Below are positions 44,843 to 57,600 of a DNA stretch of 64,000 bases, in pieces (the stretch's first letter is position 1; each line of letters opens with the position of its first letter). The notes below the pieces were generated by a model. The model was not told where the DNA came from and ran no database searches. It saw only the letters and a list, made by a program, of their open reading frames with translations. Location: positions 1 to 64,000 of the forward strand of contig CAZJHX010000019.1 in assembly GCA_964545715.1 (NCBI GenBank), given 5' to 3'. Origin of the DNA: CAZJHX01 sp964545715 (lineage in GTDB: Bacteria; Myxococcota_A; UBA9042; GCA-2863065). The position numbers were made by a program, and so were the translations under genes.

Positions 44843-46705
44843 CTACACGTCCGGCCGCCACAAGCGGGTCTTGCGCGCCACCTCGAGCATCAGCCGGGTC
44901 TTGCCGACACCCGGCTCGCCCGTGACCAGCACGACCTGCGACTCGCGGTTGGTGATGGCGTCGATGACCTGGCGGCCGACCCGGTCGATCTCGCGCGAGC
45001 GGCCGATCGTCTTGGACTTGTCGCCCAGATCGACCGAGATCCGGTGCGTGCGCAGGGCGTCCTCGCCGGGCTCCACCACAAAGATGCCGTCGCCGTCCAG
45101 CTTGCCGACCTCGGGCAGCGGCTCCGCCAGCGTGCGGTGCAGCGTCCGATACGCCGGCCCCGTCAGGATCGGCATGCCTCCGCCCGGCGCTCCCTGGGCC
45201 GCGGCCCGCTCCGGGGCCTCGAACGGATCACCCACCACCCGAAAGCCCGAGGGATCGTCGGGGTCCAGCGTCGCCAGCATGGAGCTCGTATGGATGCCGA
45301 TCCGCGCCCTGAGCTCCGGCGCAAGACCGCCCGCCTCGCCGGCCATCGTCAGGCCGCACTCCAGCGCCCGGCGCGTGTCATCTTCGCCGGCGTTGGGCAG
45401 TCCAAACACCGCCTGTACCCCATAGCCGGGCACGATCTCCGGGCTGCCGCCGGCCTCTTCGATGAGCGTGGCCCACGCCTCCAGCTGATCCGACGTCAGG
45501 TCCAGCCGCTCTTCGAGATCGATAGGCTCCTGCCCCGGCGCATCGGCCAGGCGCACCGACAGCGACGTCACCCGCTTGCGCTCGCGAATGCGCGAGGTGG
45601 CGGCCGGACCACGCCCGGTCGGCCGGCGGCGGCGCTCGATCGGCGTCGGGTGATCCTCCGTGGCCCTCGACGCGAACTCCCGCATCTTCAACGGCAACAT
45701 CGGGTCCGAGGCCATCGCAGTGTGCGTAACGCCGGTGCCCACCGCCTGCTCCAGGTCCTTGAGCATGGCGTTGGCGTCCGCATAGCGCTCGGCCGCCTCT
45801 TTGGACAGCGCGCGCGCCCAGATGGCGCGAATGTCGCTGGGTATCGTCATTCCCGTCACGCTGGTCTTGGGGTCGGGCACCGGCGTCAGCAGATGCTCGC
45901 TCATCAGGTCGATGGCGCTCTCGCCCTTGTAGGGCAGCTCCCCGACGACCAGCTCAAAAAGCAGCGCGCCCAGCGCGTACACATCGGCCGCCGCGGTGAC
46001 ATCCAGCCGGCCCTCGATCTGCTCCGGCGACATATACGCCGGGGTGCCGACCGCCTCCCCGGAGCCGGTCACCCGATCCTCGAGCGCGCCCCCGGTGACC
46101 AGGCCGAAGTCCAGCACTTTGACCCGCGTGCCCTCGGTCTCGCCTTCCTCCTGAATCCACAGGTTGCTCGGCTTGATGTCGCGGTGCACCAGGCCCTGAC
46201 GATGGGCCGCCGCAAGCCCGCGCGCGGCGGAGGTGATCAGCGTGAGCGCCGCCCGGCTGGGCAGCGGCAGGCCGTCGCGGGTGGCCAGATCGCCGATCGA
46301 GTGGCCGCGCAGCAGCTCCATCACCAGAAACGGCGAGTCGTCCGCCCCGGTACCGAAGTCGTACACGCGCACGACGTTTGGATGCTCCAGACGGCTGACC
46401 GCGCGCGCCTCCATCCAGAAGCGCTGGCGCTGGCGCTGGTTGATGCGCCCACTGTGACGGATGACCTTGATGGCCACCGGCCGATCGATCGACAGCTGCA
46501 CGCCCTCGTACACCGTGCCCATGCCGCCCGCGCCGATCTTGCGCAACACCAGATAGCGGCCGTCCAGACGGGTGCCGATAAGCGGATCGTCGCTCTGCGC
46601 GGCGGCCAGGGGCGTGCCGTCATTGGTGCAGAAGCGTGCCGTGGCCGGGTAGTCCGCCCCGCACGTGGGGCAGCGCAACCCGGCGCCGTCAATGTCATCG
46701 GACAT
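44843..46705 (-). CDS. Ser/Thr protein kinase with zinc ribbon and cyclase-like region, truncated at an in-frame TAG inside the ATPase domain
   Basis: A 620-residue product. An N-terminal zinc ribbon (CPTCGADYP...FCTNDGTPL, 12-33) precedes a Hanks-type kinase: glycine loop IGAGGMG, Lys80 in VAIK, HRDIKPSN (Asp176), DFG (Asp199), SPEQ. A class-III-cyclase-like region follows (about 375-555: RVTSLSV, GGSPEIVPGYGVQAVFGLP, ARIGIHTSS); its metal Asp residues look degenerate. It ends just after a Walker A (GEPGVGKTR), at TAG 44843-44845. The same frame goes on for 736 more residues. The kinase half should fold; the ATPase is split. Cytosolic signalling role inferred. Confidence 0.82.
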   Translation of the reverse strand: MSDDIDGAGLRCPTCGADYPATARFCTNDGTPLAAAQSDDPLIGTRLDGRYLVLRKIGAGGMGTVYEGVQLSIDRPVAIKVIRHSGRINQRQRQRFWMEARAVSRLEHPNVVRVYDFGTGADDSPFLVMELLRGHSIGDLATRDGLPLPSRAALTLITSAARGLAAAHRQGLVHRDIKPSNLWIQEEGETEGTRVKVLDFGLVTGGALEDRVTGSGEAVGTPAYMSPEQIEGRLDVTAAADVYALGALLFELVVGELPYKGESAIDLMSEHLLTPVPDPKTSVTGMTIPSDIRAIWARALSKEAAERYADANAMLKDLEQAVGTGVTHTAMASDPMLPLKMREFASRATEDHPTPIERRRRPTGRGPAATSRIRERKRVTSLSVRLADAPGQEPIDLEERLDLTSDQLEAWATLIEEAGGSPEIVPGYGVQAVFGLPNAGEDDTRRALECGLTMAGEAGGLAPELRARIGIHTSSMLATLDPDDPSGFRVVGDPFEAPERAAAQGAPGGGMPILTGPAYRTLHRTLAEPLPEVGKLDGDGIFVVEPGEDALRTHRISVDLGDKSKTIGRSREIDRVGRQVIDAITNRESQVVLVTGEPGVGKTRLMLEVARKTRLWRPDV

Positions 46706-46749
46706 GGGTGAAAACTATCACAGGACGGGAGCGTGCGCCGCCGCGCGGA

Positions 46750-48432
46750 TTAGTCGACGCAGATGCTGCTGTTTTTGACGTCCAGCAGGCCCTGCAGCTG
46801 CTCCAAAAGCTTGTCCTGGTCGGTGATATCGGCCGTGATCAGCGCTCCGCCGCCGGCGGCTGCGAGCTTGAAGCTGTCGGCGAGCTCGTCCTGCCCGCTG
46901 ATATCGACAACGAAGACTCGTGCGCCAAAGGGCTGGCCGTCCGGCGACCGCAGAATGTTTGCGTCGCTGAGGTCCGCTACCGTCTCCAGCTGCGAGACGG
47001 GATCGGGCAGGCAGGTCTGCTGCTGGTTGATCATCATCGGGCACCACAGCGGATCGTTGGGATCCTGGCTGGCCGGGTCGCACGGCTCGCCGCTGCTCTG
47101 GCACACATAGCCTGTCGCGTCCGCGGGCGTACAGATGCCGGCGCTGGAGCACGTGGCCCCGCCCACACAGTCGGCGTCAGCCGCGCAGCCTAGACCGTAC
47201 GCCATGCGCTTGGCCTGCACCGGCCCGGTGAAATACTCGTCGAAGCTGGCGCCCTTGCCGTCGGTGAAGACCACCACCGTGTTGCGGCGGCAGTGCCTGG
47301 CGGGATCGGTGCACACGCCCTGATCCGCGTCGCAGCGGTAGTTTGCGCTGGGGCAGTCGTCGTCCGTCTCGCAGCTGCGCCCGCCGATCATCACGCGATG
47401 CCGCATGTACTCGCCCACGTAGAACAGGGTGCGGCCAATGGGCGTGCTACCCGTGGCGCGCAGCTCGGGATCGGCGTGGCAGTACGGCTGCCCCGACACG
47501 CAGGTCTCGGCCAGCGACTCGGAGCCGTCCATCCACTTGAGGATCTCGGTTTTGGACGCGCCCGCCAGCTCCGCGGTCTCGGGAAACGCCACGCCCAGCG
47601 ACTGGTGGATATTGGCCCAGAACCAGGAGGAGGCCTCGGAGATGGTGTGGGTGTCCGGGTCGCCCGTGATGGTGGTCTTGCCGCCGTAGTGGCCGCTGGT
47701 GCACGACGGCGTGTCGTCGGGCTCGATCACCTGAGGAAACTTGAACAGCGACAGGCTGGTCCGCAGCGGGTCGATATCCGCCAACACGGTGCTGAAGACG
47801 TCTTTGGAGACGCCGATGCGGGTGCAGGGCTGGGCGCTGGACTCGCACTGAGGCCACGTCCAGCTCTCGCAGTCCAGTCCGGGCACCTTTGTGTCCATGG
47901 AGCCCGAGGTGTCGAACACAATTGTCAGATGGTCCGCCACCGGGACGCATACGCCGGCGTCGGCCTCGTTGAGCGCGCAGTGATGTCCGGGCGGGCACGG
48001 GCTCAGCACCCAGCCGTCGCCCATCGTCGAGCACGTGGCCAGGCTCAAGCCGCTGCAGCCCTTGGTCGCGGGCTCGCAAACCAGCTCAGGCGGGGACTCG
48101 GGGTCGGGCTCGTCGGGGTCGTGGTCGGAGCCGGGCGGCTCAGGCGCGTCGACGGGCTCGTCCGGCTCGGTGGGCTTGGGCTCGTCGGCCGGCGGCTGCT
48201 CGGGCGTGGGCTCTTCTGCCTCCGGCCACTGGTGTCGCGGCTGCTCCGGCTCGTCGTGCTCTGGAACGCCGACCGGCACGGGCTCGCGGATCGGAGCCAC
48301 CGGCGCCTCGTCGACGACAACAGCCTCGTCCAGCACGACCGGCGCGTCCACCGGCTCTTGAATGCAGCCCACAAGCGCGATCGCGGCTGCGATCAGAGCA
48401 CTTGCAGACAGAGGCGGGGATAGTTTTACCAC
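46750..48432 (-). CDS. von Willebrand factor A domain lipoprotein
   Basis: A 560-residue protein. GTG 48432 opens a signal peptide with lipobox LVGC (Cys23). A Pro/Glu-rich linker (about 25-120) is followed by a Cys-rich patch and a vWA domain with MIDAS motif FDTSGSMD and later VVFTDGKG. It probably binds a metal-dependent protein ligand at the cell surface. Cys clusters inside the vWA domain (CSSAGICTPADATGYVC) suggest disulfide loops. It is divergent from the giant EGF lipoprotein. Confidence 0.85.
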   Translation of the reverse strand: MVKLSPPLSASALIAAAIALVGCIQEPVDAPVVLDEAVVVDEAPVAPIREPVPVGVPEHDEPEQPRHQWPEAEEPTPEQPPADEPKPTEPDEPVDAPEPPGSDHDPDEPDPESPPELVCEPATKGCSGLSLATCSTMGDGWVLSPCPPGHHCALNEADAGVCVPVADHLTIVFDTSGSMDTKVPGLDCESWTWPQCESSAQPCTRIGVSKDVFSTVLADIDPLRTSLSLFKFPQVIEPDDTPSCTSGHYGGKTTITGDPDTHTISEASSWFWANIHQSLGVAFPETAELAGASKTEILKWMDGSESLAETCVSGQPYCHADPELRATGSTPIGRTLFYVGEYMRHRVMIGGRSCETDDDCPSANYRCDADQGVCTDPARHCRRNTVVVFTDGKGASFDEYFTGPVQAKRMAYGLGCAADADCVGGATCSSAGICTPADATGYVCQSSGEPCDPASQDPNDPLWCPMMINQQQTCLPDPVSQLETVADLSDANILRSPDGQPFGARVFVVDISGQDELADSFKLAAAGGGALITADITDQDKLLEQLQGLLDVKNSSICVD

Positions 48433-48443
48433 TACAGTGTAAA

Positions 48444-48473
48444 TTTATCTCACAGGTGCATCCCCCCTGCCAA
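48444..48473 (-). promoter_or_regulatory. Possible promoter for the vWA lipoprotein
   Basis: On the minus strand TTGGCA (48473-48468) and GATAAA (48449-48444) are 18 nt apart. The GTG start at 48432 would follow with almost no leader, so the transcript may be near-leaderless or the assignment wrong. Confidence 0.25.
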
Positions 48474-48605
48474 GGCCTTTTTTGGTATCCTTGCAGCGAT
48501 GGGCAAGCGGCAGGTTTGTCTCGCTTCGGGGGGAGCAGGGCAAGAGTGGGGGTGCAGTACGTCGTTTTCAGGCGAAGCGGCTGCTGTCCAATAAGGGAGA
48601 TTTAC

Positions 48606-51600
48606 ATGAAGTTTGGGACGCTGAGAGCGGCGTTGTCTTTGGGCCTGGTCGTGGGCTGCGGAACACTGATGTCCTGTGAGGGCGGCACCGGCGACGATCC
48701 ACCGGCATCGACTGACAGCAAGACCTCGGGCACGGATGATGACGCCACACACGCGGGCGGTGACGCCCAGGTCGCGACCGATGCGCAGGCGTCGACATTC
48801 AGCTTGACCGTGTGCATACCGGCCGATCACAAGAACCCGACGTCCGAGTGCAGCGCCAACCTGGCGATCAACTACGGCAACGTTCCGCTGGCCACCGCGG
48901 CGAGCGGCTACGTGCTCGCGACCAACAGCGGCACCAAGAGCGCGGCGGTCGACAGCCTGGAAATCGACTCAGATCTGTTCTCGGTCATCGCTTATCGTTA
49001 TGTCGATGAGCCCGGACCCTCGGCCGAGCACAAACTGGAGCAAACCACACTCCCGGTGTCGCTGGCGCCGCTGGAGCAGATGGTGCTGGAGATCGTGCTG
49101 AAAGCGGGCGCCCCCCCTGGTCCGCTGCCCGCCGACCGGGGGACGCTGGCCGCCAGCGGCACCGGCGACAACAAGGCGACCTGGCGCATCGACCTGTTTG
49201 GACAGGTTGACGATTGCGCGGTTGGCACCGCCAGCTGTGACGACGAGTGGGTCAATGGGTGCGAGACCGACGTGTCTTCGGACCCGGAGAAGTGCGGCGA
49301 CTGTGACACGGCGTGCACGGTAGCCAACGGCACCGCTGAGTGTGTGAACTCGGCTTGCGTCAGTACCTGCAACGTAGGCTGGGCGGGCGCGGCATGCGAC
49401 ACCTGCGCCCCCGGAAACTTCGGCTCGGACTGCGCGGCGTGCCCCGGGTCGTCGGAAGCGGGCCCGTGCTCGGGTAACGGCACATGCGACGACGGCATCA
49501 CGGGCGGCGGCGCGTGCGTCTGCGACGAGGGCTGGGACGGCGACGGCTGCGACAACAACATCGACGACTGCGCGTCCGGCCCGTGCAGCAACGGCGGCCA
49601 GTGCATCGATGAGCTGGGCGGCTATAAGTGCGTGTGCGCGGCGGGGTTCGAGGGCGTCAACTGCGAGACCAACATCCAGGACTGCCCGGTGGACAACCCC
49701 TGCCAGAACGGCGCGCTGTGCGTCGACGGCGCCGACAACTTTACGTGCGAGTGCCTGCCCGGCTTCACCGGGACCTACTGCGAGACCAACGTGGACGACT
49801 GCCCTGCCGACAACCCCTGCAACAACGGCGGGACCTGCGTGGACGGCGTGGAGTCGTGGACCTGCGAGTGCGCGGACGGCTTCGGTGGCGCGACCTGCGA
49901 CGACAACCTGGACAACTGCCCCGATCCCGATCCGTGCCTGAACGGCGCGGTGTGCAAGGACGAGGTCGCCTCCTTTACGTGCGAGTGTCCGGCGGGCTTC
50001 GGCGGCGTGTACTGCGGCGACAACCTGCCCGACTGCCCGGACCCCAACCCGTGCAGCAACGGCGGCGAGTGCATCGACGGGGTCGAGCTGTGGACGTGCG
50101 ATTGCGCGCTGGGCTACAGCGGCGACACGTGTGACGTCAACGACGACGACTGTCCGACCGAGAACCCGTGCCAGAACGGGGGCGCCTGCCAGGACCTGGT
50201 CAACGGCTGGGAGTGCACCTGCCAGCTCGGCTTCGACGGGCTCTTCTGCCAGAACAACCTGCCGGACTGCCCGGAGATCGACCCCTGCCAGAACGGCGGC
50301 ACCTGCCTCGACGGTGACAACACCTTCAGCTGCGACTGCCCGCCCGGGTTCGTGGGCGGCTCGTGCGAGGTCAACGTGGACGACTGCCCGGTCGACAACC
50401 CGTGCCAGAACGGCGGCGACTGCGAGGACCTGGCCAACGCGTTCAAGTGCAGCTGCCCGGCCGGGTTCTCCGGTCCGTTCTGCCAGACCAACGTGCCGGA
50501 CTGCCCCGACCCCGATCCGTGCGAGAACGGCGGCGAGTGCGTCGACGGCGAGAACACGTACACCTGCGACTGTGCGCCCGGGTTTGCCGGGGACAAATGC
50601 CAGGAGAACCTGGACGACTGCCCCAGCGAGAACCCGTGCCAGAACGGCGGCAGCTGCACCGATGGGGTGTCGGCCTTTACCTGTGAGTGCGCGCCCGGCT
50701 TCGAGGGCCCGTACTGCGGCGAGAACATCAACGACTGCCCCGATGTCGAGCCGTGTGAGAACGCGGGCACGTGCATCGACGGCATCAACGCCTACACGTG
50801 CCTGTGCGCGCCGGGCTTTGACGGCGACCAGTGCACCAACAACGTCAACGACTGCCCGGCGGTCAACCCGTGCCAGAACGGCGGCTCCTGCGCCGATGAG
50901 GTCAGCGGCTTCAGCTGCGAGTGCCTGCCGGGTTGGACCGGCCCGTATTGCACGGTGAACCTGCCGGACTGCCCGACGGTGAACCCGTGCCAGAACGGCG
51001 GCAACTGCGTGGACGGCGAGAACAACTACACGTGTGAGTGCGCGACCGGCTTCGACGGGCAGTTCTGCGAGAACAACCTGAACGACTGCCCCGCCGACGA
51101 CCCGTGCCAGAACGGCGGCAAGTGCATCGACGGCATCGACACCTTCTCGTGCGAGTGCGCCGCCGGTTATGCGGGCACCTATTGCACGGTGAACAACCCC
51201 GACTGCCCGTCGGACAACCCGTGTGAGAACGGCGGCACCTGCGTGGACGGCATCAACCAGTTCGACTGCGTTTGCGCGATCGGGTTTGTGGGCACGTTGT
51301 GCGAGACCAACGTGGACGATTGTACAAACGCGGGTGGGCTGGCGGTGTGCCTCAACGGCGCGGCCTGCGAGGACGGGATCAACGAGTACACGTGCCTGTG
51401 CCCGGACGGCTGGGCCGGCGACAACTGCGAGCTCGATATCGACGACTGCAACCCCAACCCGTGCAAGAGCGGCGGCGTGTGCACGGACAAGCTCAACGGC
51501 TTCGACTGCCAGTGCCAGCCAGGGTACGAGGGCACCACGTGTGAGTCGGAGGTCAACGAGTGCGCGCCTCAGCCGTGCCTGAACGGCGGCGCCTGCGTGG

Positions 51601-54600
51601 ACGACATCAACAAGTATCTGTGCGCGTGCCAGCCGGGGTACGAGGGCACGAACTGCGAGACGGACATCAACGAGTGCGACGGGGCGCCCTGCGAGAACGG
51701 CGGCACCTGCAAGGACAAGGTCAACGCCTACGAGTGCGTCTGCCCGACCGGCTACAGCGGCAAGAACTGCCAGACCAACATCGACGACTGCAGTCCCAAC
51801 CCGTGCCAGAACGGCGGCTCGTGCGCGGACGGCATCGCCTCGTACACCTGCACGTGCTTGGACGGCTTCCTGGGCGTGAACTGCGACAACGAGCAGAACG
51901 AGTGCTCGCCCAACCCGTGCCAGAACGGCGCGCAGTGCAACGACAAGGTCAACGACTACGAGTGCGTGTGCGTGGCGGGCTACATCGGCAAGGAGTGCCA
52001 GATCGACGAGGACAACTGCAGCCCCGACCCGTGCAAGAACGGCGTGTGCAGCGACAAGGTCAACGACTTTGAGTGCGCGTGCGCGGCGGGCTACTCGGGC
52101 AAGACCTGCGCGGTCAACATCGATGACTGCGCCGGCACCCCCTGCAAAAACGACGGGTCGTGCATCGACGGCGTCGATAAGTTCAGCTGCCTGTGCAAAG
52201 CGGGCTTCGACGGGCCTACGTGTGAGATCAACATCGACGACTGCCCGCAGGTGAGCCCGTGTCAGAACGGCGGCACCTGCGTCGACGGGGTCAACACCTT
52301 CACGTGTGAGTGCCTGGCCGGCTACTCGGGCGCGTATTGCACCGAGAGCAACCCCGACTGCCCCAACCCAAACCCGTGCCTGAACGGCGGCACCTGTGTG
52401 GACGGCGACAACGCCTTTACCTGCAACTGCGCGCTGGGTTGGGAGGGTCCGCTGTGCGACAAGAGCACCGACGATTGCCCCAACCCGAACCCGTGTCAGA
52501 ACGGCGGCACCTGCGTGGACGGACACCTGAGCTTCTCGTGCAGCTGTCCGGCGGGCTTCCGCGACGACTTCTGCAACGTCAACGACCACGACGGCGACCC
52601 CAACCCGTGTCAGAACGGGGGCGCGTGCGTGGACGGCATCGACAGCTACACGTGCAACTGCGCCACCGGCTACGCGGGCGCGAACTGTGAGACTGAGACC
52701 AACGAGTGCGACCCCAACCCGTGCAAAAACGGCGCCTCGTGCAACGACGAGATCGGCGGCTTCACGTGCACCTGTGTGGTGGGCTACAGCGGCGCTACGT
52801 GTGAGACCAACGTCAACGAGTGTGCCCCCGGCCCGTGTGAGAACGGCGGGCAGTGCATCGACGGCGTCGGCAGCTACACGTGCGCCTGCGCGGCGGGCTA
52901 CTCTGGGCCCAACTGTGAGATCAACATTGACGAGTGCAGCCCCAACCCGTGCAAGAACGGCGGCGTGTGCACGGATCTGGTCGCCGACTACTCGTGCGTC
53001 TGCCCGGCGGGCTTCACCGGCAAGAGCTGCGACATCGACGTGGACGAGTGCGCGGGCAAGCCGTGCGTAAACGGCGGCACGTGCAAGGATGGCGTCAACC
53101 AGTACACGTGTGAGTGCGTGGCCGGCTACTCGGGCACGAACTGCGAGACCAACATCGACGAGTGCACGCCCCAGCCCTGCCAGAACGGCGGTGTGTGCAT
53201 CGACGGCGTCAACAAGTTCACGTGCGTGTGCGCGCTGGGCTTCGACGGGACCAACTGCGAGAACAACATCGACGACTGCCCGTCGGACAACCCGTGCCAG
53301 AACGACGGGACATGCGTGGACGGCATCGCGGGCTTCACGTGCAGCTGCGCCAGCGGATGGACGGGGACCTACTGCACGGCCGACATCGTGGACTGCCCGG
53401 CGGAAAACCCGTGCAAGAACGGCGGCGCGTGCCTGGATGGGGTCAACGAGTACACGTGCCAGTGCCCGGCGGGTTACACCGGCCCGACGTGCGAGCTGGA
53501 CATCACCGACTGTCCGACCAACAACCCGTGTCAGAACGGCGGCACCTGCGTGGACGGGGTCAACAGCTTCTCGTGCGACTGCGCGGACGGCTGGGACGGC
53601 TTCTACTGCACCAACAACATCGACGAGTGCGCGGGGCTGTTGAAATGCTTCAACGGCGGCACCTGCGTGGACGGCATCGCCGAGTACACCTGCGTGTGTC
53701 AGCCGGGCTTCGACGGCGCCAACTGCGCCAACAACGTGGACGAGTGCGCGCCGGCGCCGTGCCTGAACGGCGGCCAGTGCGTGGACGGCATCAACGGCTT
53801 TACGTGCAACTGCGTGGCCGGGTACGAGGGCGATACGTGCGCGGTGAACATCAACGAGTGCTCGCCCAACCCGTGCCAGAACGCCGGGGTGTGCACGGAC
53901 GGCATCAACAGCTTCACGTGCGCGTGCCAGAGCGGCTACTCGGGGCCGCTCTGCGCCACAAACATCAACGAGTGCAACCCCAACCCCTGCGCCAACGGCG
54001 GTGTGTGCATCGACGGCATCGCGGCCTTCACGTGCGTCTGCGCGACCGGCTACGACGGCACGACCTGCGACAACAACATCGACGACTGCTCGCCCGATCC
54101 GTGCCAGAACGGCAGCACCTGCGTGGACGGGGTCGCGGCCTACACGTGCACCTGCCTGTCGGGCTTTACCGGGACCAACTGCGAGACCAACATCGATGAC
54201 TGCCCGGCCGTAAACCCGTGCCTCAACGGCGGCACCTGCGTCGACGGCATCGACGCCTACACCTGCAACTGCCCGGCCGGCTACACCGGCACGCTGTGCG
54301 ACACGGACGTCAACGAGTGCCTCGAGAACCCGTGCCTGAACGGCGGCACCTGCGTGGACGGCGCGGGGTCGTATACGTGCAACTGCGAGCCCGGATGGGA
54401 CGGCACCAACTGCGATAACAACATCGACGACTGCGCGTCCAACCCGTGCACGGTCGGCGTCTGCATCGACGGCGTCGCGACCTACGGCTGCTGTGGCGAC
54501 AAGGTCGTGGCGGGGCCCGAGGGCTGCGACGACGGCAACTTCGTGGCCGGCGACGGCTGCTCCCCGACGTGCGTGACGGAGCCGGGCTACAACTGTACGC

Positions 54601-57600
54601 CGCTGGCCACGGGCTTCGGTGACAACACCAGCACGCAGCTGACGGTGCCACCGGGCGGCCTGAACAACCTGGACACCATGGCGACGGGCCGGCGTCACAC
54701 GTTTGCATTGAAGAAAGACGGCACCACCATCATCTGGGGCAACGGACCGGCGGTCGCGGAGATCCCGTTCAGCGCGACCCAAAACGTGAAGGCCATCGCG
54801 TCTGGCGACGACATCAGCGGCGCGGTGCTGTTCAACGGCCAGATCGAGGTGTGGGGCTTCCAGTTCAGCGCGGCGCTGCAGGTGCCGCAGATCCCGCAGA
54901 ACAACGCCAAGGCGCTGTCGATCTGGTTCGACCACGGCATCGTGGTGCTGGAGAACGGCAACGTCCTTGGGTGGGGCTACAGCGATGATAACGCGCACAG
55001 TCCACCGGCGGGGCTGACGGATGTGAGCGCGGTCGAGGCGTGCGAGAAGCACAGCATGGCGGTCAAAAACGACGGCACCGTGGTCGCCTGGGGCAACGCG
55101 TCGCAAACCAACGTGCCGGCCGGGCTGGCAGGCGTCGTGGCGATCGATTGTGGACCTCAGCACTCCATCGCGCTGCGCGGCGACGGCACCATCGCGACCT
55201 GGGGCAACGGGACGGCGGGGCAGATCCCGATCCCGCCGGGGCTCTCGGGCGTGCGGGCGATCGCAGCCGGCAAGAACCACACCGCAGTGCTGCGGTCCGA
55301 CGGCTCGGGCCTGGCCTGGGGCGCCAACAACGCCGGCCAGGCGACCGTGCCGCCGGGGATGATCGAGATGAACTTCCTCACCGCGTTCAACGACCACACG
55401 CTGGCGATTCGGCGCGCCTGCAGCACGGTCTGCGGCAACAGCGTCAAGAGCCCCAGCGAGGCGTGTGACGACGGCAACATCGTGAGCGGCGACGGCTGCA
55501 GTCAGCTGTGTCAGCTGGAGACGGGCTGGGCCTGCTCGGGCGGCGGGGACACCAGCGCGGACACATGCTCCACGACCTGCGGCGACAGCCTGACCGCGGG
55601 CGCTGAGGCGTGCGACGACGGCAACACCTTCAACGGGGACGGCTGCTCAGACGCGTGCACGGTCGAGGTGGGCTTCGGCTGTGGCGGCGGCACGCTGCAG
55701 ACGGCCGACACGTGCGAGGTCTGCGGCGACGGCAAGAACGACGGCAGCGCGCCCTGCGACGACGGCAACACGGCCACGGGCGACGGCTGCTCGGCGACCT
55801 GCACGGTCGAGCCGGGTTACGTCTGCGGCTTCGGCAACACCACGACCAAGGACACCTGCGTCGCCACGTCGGTGGTCAGCGATCCGGGCGGGCTGGCGTT
55901 GTGGCTGATGGCCAAGAACACCAGCACCGAGATCAACACGGCCAAGATCACCAACTGGACGGACGCCTCCGCTGTCGCCAACGACGGGATCGCACCGAAC
56001 GGCGCGCGGCCGGAGAAGATCGCCGGTGTGATCGGCGCGCATCCGGTCATCCGCTTTGGCGGCCAACAGCGAGTCAACCTGACGACCGACATCTTTGAGA
56101 TCGCGGACTATCCGCTCACGCTGTTTGCCGTGATCAGCACCTCGGACGGCGCGGGTCACGTGGTCGGCACCGGCAGCTCGTCCAACGACAACCAGCTGAC
56201 GGAGCTGGGATCGGGCCTGATCGTCAACAACGGCAACCCGACCTACAAGGCCAAGTCGTCGTCAGACGGGCTGCTGCTGCCCAGCACGGAGTTCATCGAC
56301 AACGGCGACGTGCGGGTGATCTCGGTGGTCGCGGACGGCTCGGCGGTCGGCGCCAGCTCCATCTATGTCGACGGCGGCGTCACGGGCACCCTGTGCGACG
56401 CACCTAAGCCGGTCGGCTTTGCGCTGGCGACGGTCGGCGCCTCGGACGGCGCGTCCTCGGGCAACGGATACAACGGCTTTGTGGGCGATATCGCGGAGAT
56501 CATCGCCTACAAGGGCCTGGTGATGACGGATCTGCAGCGGCAGGCCATCGAAGAGTATTTGTCCGTGAAATACACGGTGGCCGTGGCCAAGGATGCGCCC
56601 GCCAACAACGACTGCGGCTTCTGCGGCAACGGCCTGCTGGGCGGCGCCGAGATCTGCGACGACAACAACCTGACCAACGGCGACGGCTGCACCGACACGT
56701 GCACGGTCGAGCAGTATTGGGTCTGCGGCGGCGGCAGCACCACGTCTCAGCACATCTGCACCCCGATCTGCGGGGACGGGACCAAGCTGACCAACGAGGT
56801 CTGCGACGACGGCAACACCGACAACGGCGACGGCTGCTCCAACGGGTGCACGGTGGAGGCCAACTGGGTCTGCACGGGCGGCGACATCAACGTGGCGACC
56901 ACCTGCGAGTGCGCGGTGGGCTTCACGGGGACCAACTGCGAGATCAACATCGACGACTGCGACCCCAACCCGTGCCTCAACGCCGGCGTCTGCGTGGACG
57001 GCATCGCCCAGTACACATGCAACTGCCCCGCGGGCATCGAGGGCACCAACTGCGAGACCAACATCCAGGACTGCATCCCGCGCACGGGCTCGATCAACTA
57101 CGCTCTGAACAAGCTCGTGACGGCCAACAGCACCAAGCCCGGCTTCCCGGCCGTCAACGCCGTGGACGCGTCTCCGGGCTCCTACTGGGCGTCGGCCAAC
57201 GACACCCAGGCGGCCACGCTGACCATCGACCTGAACCAGACGCTGCTGATCGGCCGCGTGGTGATGGCGTGGAAATACAGCGCCAAGAGCTACACGCTCA
57301 AGAAGTCGACGGACAACATCAACTTTGTGACGTTCCACGAGGTCATCAACGGCCAGGCGCAGACCACGGAGACCGTGAACTTCCCCACCCCGGAGAGCGT
57401 GCGCTACCTCCGCATCGACGTGACGGCGACCCACGGTGTCAGCCCCACGGGTGACCCGATCATCGGGCTGCACGACGTGCAGGCGCTGCTTGGCACGGCG
57501 GACGGCTGCTTCCAGGGCGGCACGTGTACGGACGGCGTCAACGACTACACCTGCGCCTGTCCGGCCGGGACCACGGGCAAAGCCTGTGGCCAGAGCGTTA

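Noticed and set aside
48969..55397. A 2142-codon open frame antisense to the EGF array
   Set aside because: It is created by the regular Cys/Gly/Asn codon pattern of the EGF repeats read backwards. It is Val/Ala/Arg-rich without recognisable domains, while the plus strand has clear EGF modules, signal peptide and ribosome binding site.
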